Source: Solirubrobacterales bacterium (lineage in GTDB: Bacteria > Actinomycetota > Thermoleophilia > Solirubrobacterales > 70-9). From it: 41,478 nucleotides of DNA. The translations under genes and the position numbers were made by a program. Positions 21,520 to 30,994 of the stretch are shown in pieces. The stretch covers positions 1 through 41,478 of the forward strand of contig WHSW01000009.1 of the NCBI GenBank assembly GCA_009379895.1. The letters run 5' to 3'. The notes beneath the pieces are model-generated. The model was given only the letters and a program-made list of their open reading frames with translations. It searched no databases and was not told where the DNA came from. Position 1 is the first letter of the stretch, and each line of letters begins with the position of its first letter.

Positions 21520-22755
21520 CTAACGATCTCCGAGCTCTCGGATCAGCCCCCGGTAGGCGCCGAAGGCCCGCTTGCGCGAGTAGTCGGCCCGCAACAGGCC
21601 GACGTCGTCGAAGAGGTCGGTCCCGTTCGGGCGGTTGTCGCGCAGGTTGAAGTAGCGGTAGTCGCTGACGCCGAGCGTGCCCGAGTAGGCGTGCACGGCG
21701 TCGACCGTGCTGCGCAGCTCGTCCGCCTGGCGGGCCTCGGTGTGGCCGAGGTTGGTCGCGTAGCCGTTCTCGGAGATCCACAGCTCGGTCCCGCCCCCCA
21801 GCCCGGCCTTCGGCATCCAGCAGCCGCGCAGCAGCGTCAGCGCCTCGACCGTCGCCGCGCCCGCGGTCTCGGTGACCAGCCGCGGGGGCCAGAACAGGCC
21901 CGGGTAGATCTGCACGCCGACGTAGTCGAGCGCCCGCCGGAACCGGGGCGTGGCCCGCTCGCCGATCTCACGCCAGAACTCGGCGTCGGCGTCCGGCAGG
22001 TACCGGTAGGCGTAGGAGAAGCCGAGCTCGACGTCGTCGCGGCCGAGGCGGTCCAGCGCGCGGCGCGCGGCGGGGATGCCACGGAGGATCGCGTTGATCG
22101 CGCCGGGGTAGGCGCCGTCCGAGGTGTTCTCAGAGATCGGCAGGTTGACCTCGTTGGTCACCGTGAGCGCGACGAGCGCCGGGGTGCGGCCGAGCGCTGT
22201 GCTGGCCCGGTCCACGAAGCGCCGCCAGCAGCGCATGTCGCCCTCGTGCCGGGGGCCGGGGTGGTAGCGGATCTGGGACTCGACCGCGAAGCCGGCCCGG
22301 GCGTAGGCGCGCGCCCGGCGCGCGAAGCGCCGGATCGCGGCGCGGCCGTCGGACATGAACAGGCGGCTGAGCCGAATCACGAGGGCACGGTGCGGCGGGC
22401 GCAGCTCGCGCAGAGCGGCGAAGCGCTTGGACCGGTCCTCGGGCACCACCTCACCCTGCGCGGTGCCGACGGTGCCCGCGAGCTGCGGCGTGATCCCGAA
22501 TCGAAGCCGCCGCGCCGGGGCGGAGATCGGCGGCGGGTCGGCGGCCAGGCAGAGATCGCTCGACGTGGCCGGCGAGGCGGCGTGCGTGGCCGACGAGGCA
22601 GCGTGCGTGGCCGGCGAGGCGGCGTGCGTGGCCGGCGCCGAGGGGGTCGCGGGAGGCGCGACCGCCGTGCTGTGGGTCGCGCCGTGGGGCGCCGCCGGCG
22701 CCGCGGGCGCGACGAGCGCGCCCGCGGCGATCAGGCCGACGAGCGCGCGCCTCAC
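21520..22755 (-). CDS. Exported glycoside hydrolase-like (clan A TIM barrel) protein
   Basis: A 411-residue protein with an Ala-rich signal peptide (RRALVGLIAAGALVAPAAPAAP), a low-complexity linker of THAASPA-type repeats (about residues 38-65), and a barrel domain. Two glutamates sit where retaining clan A glycosidases keep acid/base and nucleophile: VTNEVNLP and WISENGY. The substrate and precise GH family are not recognisable. Lies 24 nt after the alcohol dehydrogenase gene on the same strand, so it may be co-transcribed. The glycosyltransferase converges on it. Confidence in export is good; in enzymatic activity moderate. Confidence 0.65.
   Translation of the reverse strand: MRRALVGLIAAGALVAPAAPAAPHGATHSTAVAPPATPSAPATHAASPATHAASSATHAASPATSSDLCLAADPPPISAPARRLRFGITPQLAGTVGTAQGEVVPEDRSKRFAALRELRPPHRALVIRLSRLFMSDGRAAIRRFARRARAYARAGFAVESQIRYHPGPRHEGDMRCWRRFVDRASTALGRTPALVALTVTNEVNLPISENTSDGAYPGAINAILRGIPAARRALDRLGRDDVELGFSYAYRYLPDADAEFWREIGERATPRFRRALDYVGVQIYPGLFWPPRLVTETAGAATVEALTLLRGCWMPKAGLGGGTELWISENGYATNLGHTEARQADELRSTVDAVHAYSGTLGVSDYRYFNLRDNRPNGTDLFDDVGLLRADYSRKRAFGAYRGLIRELGDR
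22565..22627 (-). repeat. Three 21-bp tandem repeats coding for the THAASPA linker
   Basis: Three consecutive 21-bp units (plus-strand form GTGGCCGGCGAGGCGGC...) with two differences in the middle copy and a partial fourth unit after 22627. In frame, each encodes A-T-H-A-A-S-P/S, a flexible linker of the exported glycosidase-like protein. Confidence 0.8.
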
Positions 22756-22779
22756 GGCGCCTGCGCCACGATCTCGACG

Positions 22780-23784
22780 TCAGCCATCCGTCGCCGAGCC
22801 CTCGGCGACGCGCAGGACCGCGGCGCCGCGGACCCGCCCGGCGCGCAGGTCGTCGAGCGCCTCGGCGGCGCGCGCCAGCGGGTATTCGGTGACCTCGGTG
22901 CGCACCGGGGACGCGCCGACGAGCGCGAAGAACTCCTCGCCGTCGCGACGGGTCAGGTTGGCGACCGAGCGGATCTGGCGCTCGCCCCACAGGGTCTCGT
23001 AGGCAAACGCCGGGATGTCGCTCATGTGGATCCCGGCGCAGACCACGGAACCGCCCGGCGCGAGCGCGCGCAGGGCGACCGGCACCAGCTCGCCCGCCGG
23101 CGCGAAGATGATCGCCGCGTCGAGTGGCTCGTCGAGCTCGTCCGCTCCGCCGGCCCACTCCGCGCCCAATCCGCGCGCGAATGCCTGCCGCTCGGCGTCG
23201 CCCGAGCGGGTGATCGCGAACACCCGCCGGCCCTCGCCCGCCGCGACCTGGCAGATGATGTGCGCCGAGGCGCCGAACCCGTAGAGCCCGAGCCGCTCGG
23301 GCTCGCCGCACATGCGCAGCGCGCGATAGCCGATCAGCCCCGCACAGAGCAGCGGCGCCGCGTGAGCGTCATTCGGCGCGTCGGGCAACGCCAGGCAGAA
23401 GCGCTCATCGGCGACGGTGACCTCGGCGTAGCCGCCGTCGAGGTGATAGCCGGTGAATCGCGCCCGCTCGCAGAGGTTCTCGCGACCCGAGCGGCAGTAT
23501 CGACAGACGCCGTCGGCCCAGCCGAGCCAGGGGATCCCGACCCGCGCGCCGAGCGCGAACCGCTCGGCCGCCTCCCCCGCCCCGGCGACCTCGCCGACGA
23601 CCTGGTGGCCGAGCACCAGCGGCAGCTTCGGGTCGGTCAGCTCGCCGTCGACGATGTGCAGGTCGGTGCGGCAGACGCCACAGGTCAGCACGCGGACCTC
23701 GACCTGGCCGGCACGCGGCCGCGGCTCGGCAACCTCGACGGGCTCCGGCGGCCGTCCCTGCTCGCTGAGCATCATCGCGCGCAC
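22780..23784 (-). CDS. Zinc-dependent alcohol dehydrogenase (medium-chain)
   Basis: A 334-residue MDR protein. Catalytic zinc ligands are in CGVCRTDLHI and GHQVVGEV (Cys and His-Glu), and the structural zinc cysteines in CRYCRSGRENLCERA. The cofactor loop reads GLYGFGASAHIICQVA. It resembles AdhP-type and propanol-preferring enzymes. Start is uncertain: GTG at 23784 or one of two ATGs at 23775 and 23772; no promoter hexamer or ribosome site decides. Upstream of the glycosidase-like gene on the same strand. Confidence 0.88.
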   Translation of the reverse strand: MRAMMLSEQGRPPEPVEVAEPRPRAGQVEVRVLTCGVCRTDLHIVDGELTDPKLPLVLGHQVVGEVAGAGEAAERFALGARVGIPWLGWADGVCRYCRSGRENLCERARFTGYHLDGGYAEVTVADERFCLALPDAPNDAHAAPLLCAGLIGYRALRMCGEPERLGLYGFGASAHIICQVAAGEGRRVFAITRSGDAERQAFARGLGAEWAGGADELDEPLDAAIIFAPAGELVPVALRALAPGGSVVCAGIHMSDIPAFAYETLWGERQIRSVANLTRRDGEEFFALVGASPVRTEVTEYPLARAAEALDDLRAGRVRGAAVLRVAEGSATDG

Positions 23785-23841
23785 CGGGTCATCATCGCGG
23801 CTTCGCGAAACGCCGTCGGCGGTGAGATACTCAGCGCCGCG

Positions 23842-24285
23842 ATGAGAACGGTTTCACGGCGGTCACGCGACCCCAAGCTCGAGCGGCTCTCACAGGTTCA
23901 GCTCTTCTCCGGTTGCAGCAAACGAGAGTTGGCCCGGATCGCCGCGCTCAGCGACGAGATCGAGGTCCCGGCCGGCCGGGTCCTGATGCGACAGGGCGAT
24001 CCGGGGCACGAGTGCTTCGTGATCGAGGAAGGGACCGCCAAGGCGACGATTCGCGGTCGCAAGAGCGTTCGCATGGGCCCCGGCGAGTCCTTCGGCGAGA
24101 TGGCCCTGCTCCATCGAGCGCCGCGCTCGGCCACGGTGACCGCGGAGACCGACATGCGTCTCCTGGTCCTCAACGCGCGGGAGTTCTCGACCTTGATGGA
24201 GGACCTGCCGAGCGTCGCTCGCAAAATCCTGGCCGCCGTCGCCGAGCGTCTCCGCGACGCCGAGCGACCGCGGCCCCAGCACTGA
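23842..24285 (+). CDS. Stand-alone cyclic-nucleotide-binding domain protein
   Basis: A 147-residue protein consisting of a CRP-type effector domain. The start LERLSQVQLFSGCSKRELARIA and the phosphate-binding cassette FGEMALLHRAPRSATV (Gly-Glu and Arg positions conserved) suggest that it can bind cAMP or a related nucleotide. No helix-turn-helix follows; the protein ends in a short helix (ARKILAAVAERLRDAE). It may act by protein contact. An extended -10-like TGAGATACT lies 10 nt before the ATG. Confidence 0.85.
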   Translation: MRTVSRRSRDPKLERLSQVQLFSGCSKRELARIAALSDEIEVPAGRVLMRQGDPGHECFVIEEGTAKATIRGRKSVRMGPGESFGEMALLHRAPRSATVTAETDMRLLVLNAREFSTLMEDLPSVARKILAAVAERLRDAERPRPQH

Positions 24286-24294
24286 TGAGCTGAG

Positions 24295-25787
24295 TCAGGT
24301 ACCCCGGGCGGCTGGAAGGCCTCTCCGCCACTGGCCGAGGCCGATCGTCAGAACCCCGCGGAGCCACTCCCGAAAGCGGTCCGCAGCCTGCTCTGGATCC
24401 TCGAGGTAGTTGATCTGAAAGAGCTCATCCGAGATCCGTTTCGAATGGGTCCGCCGCCGATCCTTCTTGCCTCGTTCCGAACCGAGTTGGTATCGATTGT
24501 AAAAGGCAGTCACCGCAATCAAACCGCGGAACTCGCGTCCAACCCCATGGAAAGAGACGATCAGGTCATCCCACGTGCTTGCGTCGCGGTCGGCGATCCG
24601 TAGGCGCGCCCAAGCGGCGTAGGTCCGCGGGTTCGCGAAGTAATGGAATTCGCGCTGCGCGATTTCAACTATCTCGGCGAAATACCAATGAGCACGATCG
24701 TCGCTGGGCGGAACGCATTCGACCCGAGCACTGAACTCCGGCCGGTAGTCGGAGATCTCACGGTCCAGCATCACCTTGACCGCCTCCATCTCGTGGCGCC
24801 CGATCTCTAGCAGTGAATCAGCCGTCGCGCGTACGCGTTTGAGCTCCTCAGGTTCGACCGCCATCGGCCTCATGAGTTCATCGCGAGCCGAGCGGATGAC
24901 CTGCTCGAGGCCCTCGAGCTCGCGCACGGCCTGATCGCCGATTCCCAGCGCCCGCACCAGATCGTCGCGTTCGAGCAGACCAAAGAATCGGCTCAAGTAG
25001 CGCAGCTCGCCCAGATCGGCGGCTTCGAGGCATTCGATGTACTCCGGCTTGCGGTCCCTGTCCACCGTCAGGGGGAACCAACCGGCCCGCAGGAAGATCC
25101 GAGCGCCCGTGCGACGCGGCCATTCCCATCCTGGAACGGGTGAATCTGGGCGACGCGGTGGTGAAGCCACGCGGCCTCGACCTCCGGCTCGATGCTCTGT
25201 TGTTGGTGTTCGCGATGCAACGCGATCAGACGGTCCATCTCCGATCCAACCTGCTCCGGTGGGCAGTACTCGTGAACCGTGCCGTCCGGCCGTCGTGGAT
25301 TGTTGGGCAGCCGCTTCCATTCGCCGCGAAGCAACGGCACCATGACTGCGTTACCGAACTGGTCCAGAGCCTCGACCTCCTCCTGAGAGCGGGTCAGGAC
25401 GGCATGCAGCTCCTTCACATAGCTCGTAGAAAGCTCCCGGTCCCGCTTGATGAAATCGAACAGACCTTCGATCGCCTCACGCTGATCCTCGATGATCCGG
25501 GCGACCAGAGCAGGCTCCTTGTCCGTGCTCGACCGATCGATCAGCGCGGCATCGATTCCGCGCTCGATCAGGAGCTCAGTCGTCCCTCGATCGAGCTCGT
25601 ATACGCGTTCGATCACGCCGGTCTCGATCGCCCACGATCGGACCAAACGTTCTCGCAAGATCCGCATCCCGTCGAGCTGCTCGAGCTCCGCGCGCTTCTC
25701 CCTCCACAGGGCATCGAGCGGGCGCAGCTCAGGCAGCTCAAGCCGCTCTCGATCCGCGGGCAGATCCTCGATCGGGGCCCAGCTCAT
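24295..25787 (-). pseudogene. Fic/DOC-family protein gene, frameshifted
   Basis: The N-terminal frame (from ATG 25787) has a Fic N-terminal region and runs into the AMPylation motif IHPFQDGNGRVARAL near residue 228, then goes out of frame. The expected continuation IFLRAGWFPLTVDRDRKPEYI is in another frame from about 25098 and continues to the TGA at 24295, giving about 497 residues in total. One base (or seven, by the usual spacing after RVARAL) is missing near 25099-25103. Fic enzymes transfer AMP or other nucleotides to hydroxyls of target proteins. The gene is visibly more A/T-rich than its neighbours, suggesting horizontal transfer. A sequencing indel is possible. It starts 50 nt after fbiC on the same strand. 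Confidence 0.75.
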
Positions 25788-25836
25788 GCTGCCCAGTCTC
25801 GCATCGCCTCCCGACGGGCCGCCCGACCGGGCCAGC

Positions 25837-28031
<2,195 letters not shown>

Positions 28032-28037
28032 ACGCTC

Positions 28038-28043
28038 ACGGTA
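28038..28043 (-). promoter_or_regulatory. -10 hexamer TACCGT of fbiC
   Basis: TACCGT lies 6 nt before the GTG at 28031; leaderless arrangement. Confidence 0.55.
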
Positions 28044-28058
28044 TCGAAGCCGGGACCG

Positions 28059-28847
28059 CTACTTGTTGCGCGCGCGAACCTCGGCGTCGGTGACCGCCTG
28101 GCTGACGCCGCGGGCCGCCGAGGTCGGCGGCTCGGCACCCTCGGCGTACTGCGGCCCGGCGATCACGAACCGGTAGACGCCGACCGCGACCAGGGCGCCG
28201 ACCAGCGGGCCGATCACGTAGGGCCAGATATCGCTGAAGCTGCCGAAGGCGTCGCCGATCAGCGCCGGGCCGAACCAGCGCGCGGGGTTCAGGGCCGCGC
28301 CGGTCAGCGGGCCGAAGATCATCACGCCGAAGGTCAGCGCGATCCCGATCGCCCACGGCGCCCACTCCTGGCGCGCGCGCGGGTTCATCGCCACCGCGCA
28401 GACGGCGAGCACGATGAAGAAGGCTCCGATACCCTCGCAGACCGCCGCGGCGAACGGGCCGCCGAGCAGGTCGCTGATCGTCGCGGCGCCGTAGCTGGTG
28501 GCGCGGCCCTCGTCGAGCAGCAGGCCCTTGACGATCAGGGCGCCGAGCACGCCGCCGGAGAGCTGGGCGAGGATGTAGACGACGGCGTCGATCGGATCGA
28601 TCCGTCGCATCGCCGCGGCGGCGACCGTGACCGCCGGGTTGAAGTGGCCGCCGCTGACCTGCCCGAAGGCGATGATCAGTAGGAAGAGCGCGAGGCCCTG
28701 GGCGAAGGCGACGACCACGAAGTCCGAGCCGACGGTGGCCGCCGCGCCGGTCGACACGAAGAGCGAGATGACCATCCCGATGACGAACACCAGGAACAGC
28801 GTCCCGATCAACTCCGCGATGTAGGCCGCAAGGCCTCGATCCTGCAC
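28059..28847 (-). CDS. MIP-family aquaporin / glycerol facilitator
   Basis: A 262-residue membrane channel. Both NPA boxes are present (GGHFNPAVT near residue 68 and ALNPARWFGPAL near 190), with six hydrophobic segments and an N-terminal AELIGTLFLVFVIG. The Arg after the second NPA supports a selectivity filter. Whether it passes water only or glycerol cannot be settled. The GTG start has AGGAGGA upstream; a TAGACT -10 at 28880-28885 gives a leader of about 25 nt. The C-terminal tail is hydrophilic. Confidence 0.93.
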   Translation of the reverse strand: MQDRGLAAYIAELIGTLFLVFVIGMVISLFVSTGAAATVGSDFVVVAFAQGLALFLLIIAFGQVSGGHFNPAVTVAAAAMRRIDPIDAVVYILAQLSGGVLGALIVKGLLLDEGRATSYGAATISDLLGGPFAAAVCEGIGAFFIVLAVCAVAMNPRARQEWAPWAIGIALTFGVMIFGPLTGAALNPARWFGPALIGDAFGSFSDIWPYVIGPLVGALVAVGVYRFVIAGPQYAEGAEPPTSAARGVSQAVTDAEVRARNK

Positions 28848-28879
28848 GACTAGTCCTCCTCGCTCGGTTTGCGCGCGGC

Positions 28880-28885
28880 AGTCTA
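28880..28885 (-). promoter_or_regulatory. -10 hexamer TAGACT of the aquaporin gene
   Basis: TAGACT (within GTATAGACT) is 32 nt before the GTG, with AGGAGGA between: one of the few genes here with a leader and Shine-Dalgarno. Confidence 0.5.
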
Positions 28886-28928
28886 TACGGGTCCGAAGCC
28901 GGAGCCGCGATCAGGACCTCAAGGTTTT

Positions 28929-29462
28929 CTAAGTGTTCGCGGCGTCGTATGCCGCCTGCAGGCGGCGGCCGTCGGCGATCACCTCGAGCGCGTCCTCGCG
29001 CGAGCGCCACCCCTCGACCCGGACCTCCTTGCCCTCGAGCTGCTTGTAGACCGAGAAGAAATGGGTGATCTCGCGCTGCAGCGCCTCGGGGATGTCGTCG
29101 AGCACCTCCGCCGTGTTCCAGCCCGGATCGTGGGTGGGTACGCAGACGACCTTGTCGTCGACGCCGTTCTCGTCGGTCATCACGAACAGCGCGATCGGCT
29201 TGACCGGAATCACGCAGCCCGGGAAGGTCGGCTCCGAGACGCAGACCATCGCGTCGAGCGGGTCGCCGTCGCGACCCCGATAGCCCATCAGGAAGCCGTA
29301 ATCGGTCGGATAGACCATCGAGGAGGAGAGGAAGCGGTCGAGGATCACGTGCTCGATCCGCTCGTCGTACTCGTACTTGTTGCGGCTGCCCTTCGGGATC
29401 TCGATGAAGGCGAGCAGCTCTGTGGCGAGCGGGTGCTCCTCGGTCGGTGGGTAGCCGGACAC
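28929..29462 (-). CDS. ppa: Inorganic pyrophosphatase (family I)
   Basis: A 177-residue soluble pyrophosphatase. Signature residues are visible: FIEIPKGSRNKYEYD near the N-terminus, DYGFLMG, and the metal-binding core DGDPLDAMV, followed by DDKVVCVP. It hydrolyses PPi to phosphate and drives biosynthesis. The GTG start at 29462 has TAGCCT 6 nt upstream and no ribosome site; the divergent lipoprotein gene has its own leaderless promoter 22 bp away. Confidence 0.95.
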   Translation of the reverse strand: MSGYPPTEEHPLATELLAFIEIPKGSRNKYEYDERIEHVILDRFLSSSMVYPTDYGFLMGYRGRDGDPLDAMVCVSEPTFPGCVIPVKPIALFVMTDENGVDDKVVCVPTHDPGWNTAEVLDDIPEALQREITHFFSVYKQLEGKEVRVEGWRSREDALEVIADGRRLQAAYDAANT

Positions 29463-29468
29463 ACCCCA

Positions 29469-29474
29469 AGGCTA
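29469..29474 (-). promoter_or_regulatory. -10 hexamer TAGCCT of ppa
   Basis: TAGCCT, 6 nt before the GTG at 29462. Confidence 0.6.
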
Positions 29475-29495
29475 GTCGCGGGCCGGGCTCTCGCC

Positions 29496-29501
29496 TATCC
29501 T
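29496..29501 (+). promoter_or_regulatory. -10 hexamer TATCCT of the binding-lipoprotein gene
   Basis: TATCCT, 9 nt before the ATG at 29511. It fixes the start at the signal peptide rather than the long upstream frame. Confidence 0.6.
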
Positions 29502-29510
29502 CGGCCGCCG

Positions 29511-30482
29511 ATGCGATGGGTCGGTGCGCTGCTGGCGGCCGCCCTCGTCGGGCTCACGGGCTGCGGCGGTGGCGGCGCAGAACCGGGCGCCTCCGAGGAG
29601 GCGACCCTGGTGCTCGACTTCCGTCCCAACGCGGTTCACGCGGGCATCTACGCGGCGCTCGCCGACGGCGACTACGAGCGCGCCGGGATCGACCTCCAGG
29701 TGCGCGAGCCCTCGGCCTCGACCGACGCGCCGAAGCTGCTCGCCGCGGGCAGCGCCGAGTTCGCGATCCTCGACATCCACGACCTCGCGATCGCCCGCGA
29801 GCGGGGGCTGGACCCGGTCGGGGTCGCGGCGATCGTCCATCGCCCGCTCGCGGCGGTGATCGCCCGCGACCGCGAGGCGGTGCGCTCGCCGGCCGACCTC
29901 GCGGGGGCCACGGTCGGGGTCACCGGGCTGCCATCCGACGACGCGGTGCTCGACTCCGTGCTCGAGTCCGAAGGGGTCGACCCGGCGTCCGTCGACCGGG
30001 TGACGATCGGCTTCGACTCGGTCGGCGCGCTCTCGGCCGGGCGGCTCGACGCGGCGACCGCGTTCTGGAACGCCGAGGGGGTCGAGCTGCGCCGGCTCGG
30101 CGTCCCGACGCGCGAGCTGCGCGTCGACGACTACGGGGCCCCGGCCTACCCGGAGCTGGTCCTGGCGACCTCGCGCCGGACGCTCGAGCGAGACCCCGGC
30201 CTGGTCGCCGGAATGGTCGCGGCGACCGGCCGCGGCTACGCGGCCGCCGCCGCGGATCCCGGCGCCGCGCTCGACGACCTCCTCGACGCCGTCCCGGCGC
30301 TCGACCCCGGCTCCCAGCGGGTGCAGCTCGACGCGCTGCTCGAGGCCGACGCGCTGCGACCGGGCGTCGGCTTCGACCGGCAGGCACTCGCCGCCTGGGC
30401 GCGCTGGGACGCCCGCCATGAGATCGTCGAGCGCCCGCCCCGCGTCGATCGCGTGTTCGAGCTTGGCCTCGATGACCACTGA
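29511..30482 (+). CDS. THI5/NMT1-like ABC transporter substrate-binding lipoprotein
   Basis: A 323-residue exported lipoprotein: signal MRWVGALLAAALVGLTGC with the lipobox LTGC, then a Gly-rich linker. The mature part begins TLVLDFRPNAVHAGIYAALADGDYERAGIDL, the hallmark of the NMT1/THI5/SsuA group; AAGSAEFAILD and LAGATVGVTGLPSDDAVLD also fit. The LDF-PN-H-GIY form is typical of pyrimidine (thiamine-precursor) binding proteins. No permease or ATPase gene is adjacent, so the partner must lie elsewhere. The downstream side is a convergent hairpin region. Confidence 0.85.
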   Translation: MRWVGALLAAALVGLTGCGGGGAEPGASEEATLVLDFRPNAVHAGIYAALADGDYERAGIDLQVREPSASTDAPKLLAAGSAEFAILDIHDLAIARERGLDPVGVAAIVHRPLAAVIARDREAVRSPADLAGATVGVTGLPSDDAVLDSVLESEGVDPASVDRVTIGFDSVGALSAGRLDAATAFWNAEGVELRRLGVPTRELRVDDYGAPAYPELVLATSRRTLERDPGLVAGMVAATGRGYAAAAADPGAALDDLLDAVPALDPGSQRVQLDALLEADALRPGVGFDRQALAAWARWDARHEIVERPPRVDRVFELGLDDH

Positions 30483-30523
30483 GGGCCGCGGCGGCCTACC
30501 CACCGTCGACTCGGCCTGCGCGG

Positions 30524-30546
30524 CGTGGCGCGAAACCGGCGCCACG
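30524..30546. terminator. Hairpin between convergent genes
   Basis: Arms CGTGGCGC (30524-30531) and GCGCCACG (30539-30546), 7-nt loop, lying 41 nt after the lipoprotein stop and 37 nt before the stop of the opposite gene. Further GGCGCC copies follow. No T-run. Confidence 0.4.
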
Positions 30547-30582
30547 GCGCCGATAAGGCGCCCATTTGGCCAACACCACGCT

Positions 30583-30945
30583 TCAGAGCGAGCGCCGGGC
30601 GCGGAACTCGCGCCGCACCGACTCGGGGCGACCCCACATCTGGACCACCTCGGCGCGCCCCTGCTCGACCTGGCGGACGATCAGCTCGCCCTCGATCCCC
30701 TGTTCGTCGAGCAGCGCCAACGTGCCCTTGACCGTCTCGGCGGCCGCCGCGTGGCCGAAGCTGTGAGCGACGTTGATCCGCCAGTGCCACTCGGCGCGCG
30801 AATAGGGCTGCGCGTTGACCTGGGCCATGAGCACGGCGGCGTCGACGTAGAGGTCCTCGTCGGCGATCCGCAGGTCGCAGACGATGTCGGTCCAGTCCTC
30901 GGGCAGGGTGTCGAGCAGCTCCTGGAAATCGGCGGCGAGGGCCAC
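30583..30945 (-). CDS. Conserved small protein, unknown function
   Basis: A 120-residue soluble protein, start MALAADFQELLDTLPEDWTD, with DLRIADEDLYVDAAVLMAQVNAQPY and AEWHWRINVAHSFGHAAAAE. No catalytic motif or family recognised with confidence. Two GTG codons compete: the one at 30951 directly abuts the TAGGCT -10, while the one at 30945 lies 6 nt away, matching other leaderless genes; I choose the latter. Confidence 0.65.
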   Translation of the reverse strand: MALAADFQELLDTLPEDWTDIVCDLRIADEDLYVDAAVLMAQVNAQPYSRAEWHWRINVAHSFGHAAAAETVKGTLALLDEQGIEGELIVRQVEQGRAEVVQMWGRPESVRREFRARRSL

Positions 30946-30951
30946 GCCCAC

Positions 30952-30957
30952 AGCCTA
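30952..30957 (-). promoter_or_regulatory. -10 hexamer TAGGCT deciding the start of the small protein
   Basis: TAGGCT ends directly before the GTG at 30951, which cannot then be the transcript start; the in-frame GTG at 30945 is 6 nt away. Confidence 0.55.
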
Positions 30958-30994
30958 TCCTCGCCGCGGGCTCGGCACCCGGGACACGACGCCC

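Noticed and set aside
22565-22650. Possible CRISPR-like repeats
   Set aside because: The 21-bp units are adjacent without spacers and encode an in-frame linker.
29475-29510. TPP riboswitch before the THI5-like gene
   Set aside because: Only 48 bp separate the divergent starts and the promoter is leaderless.
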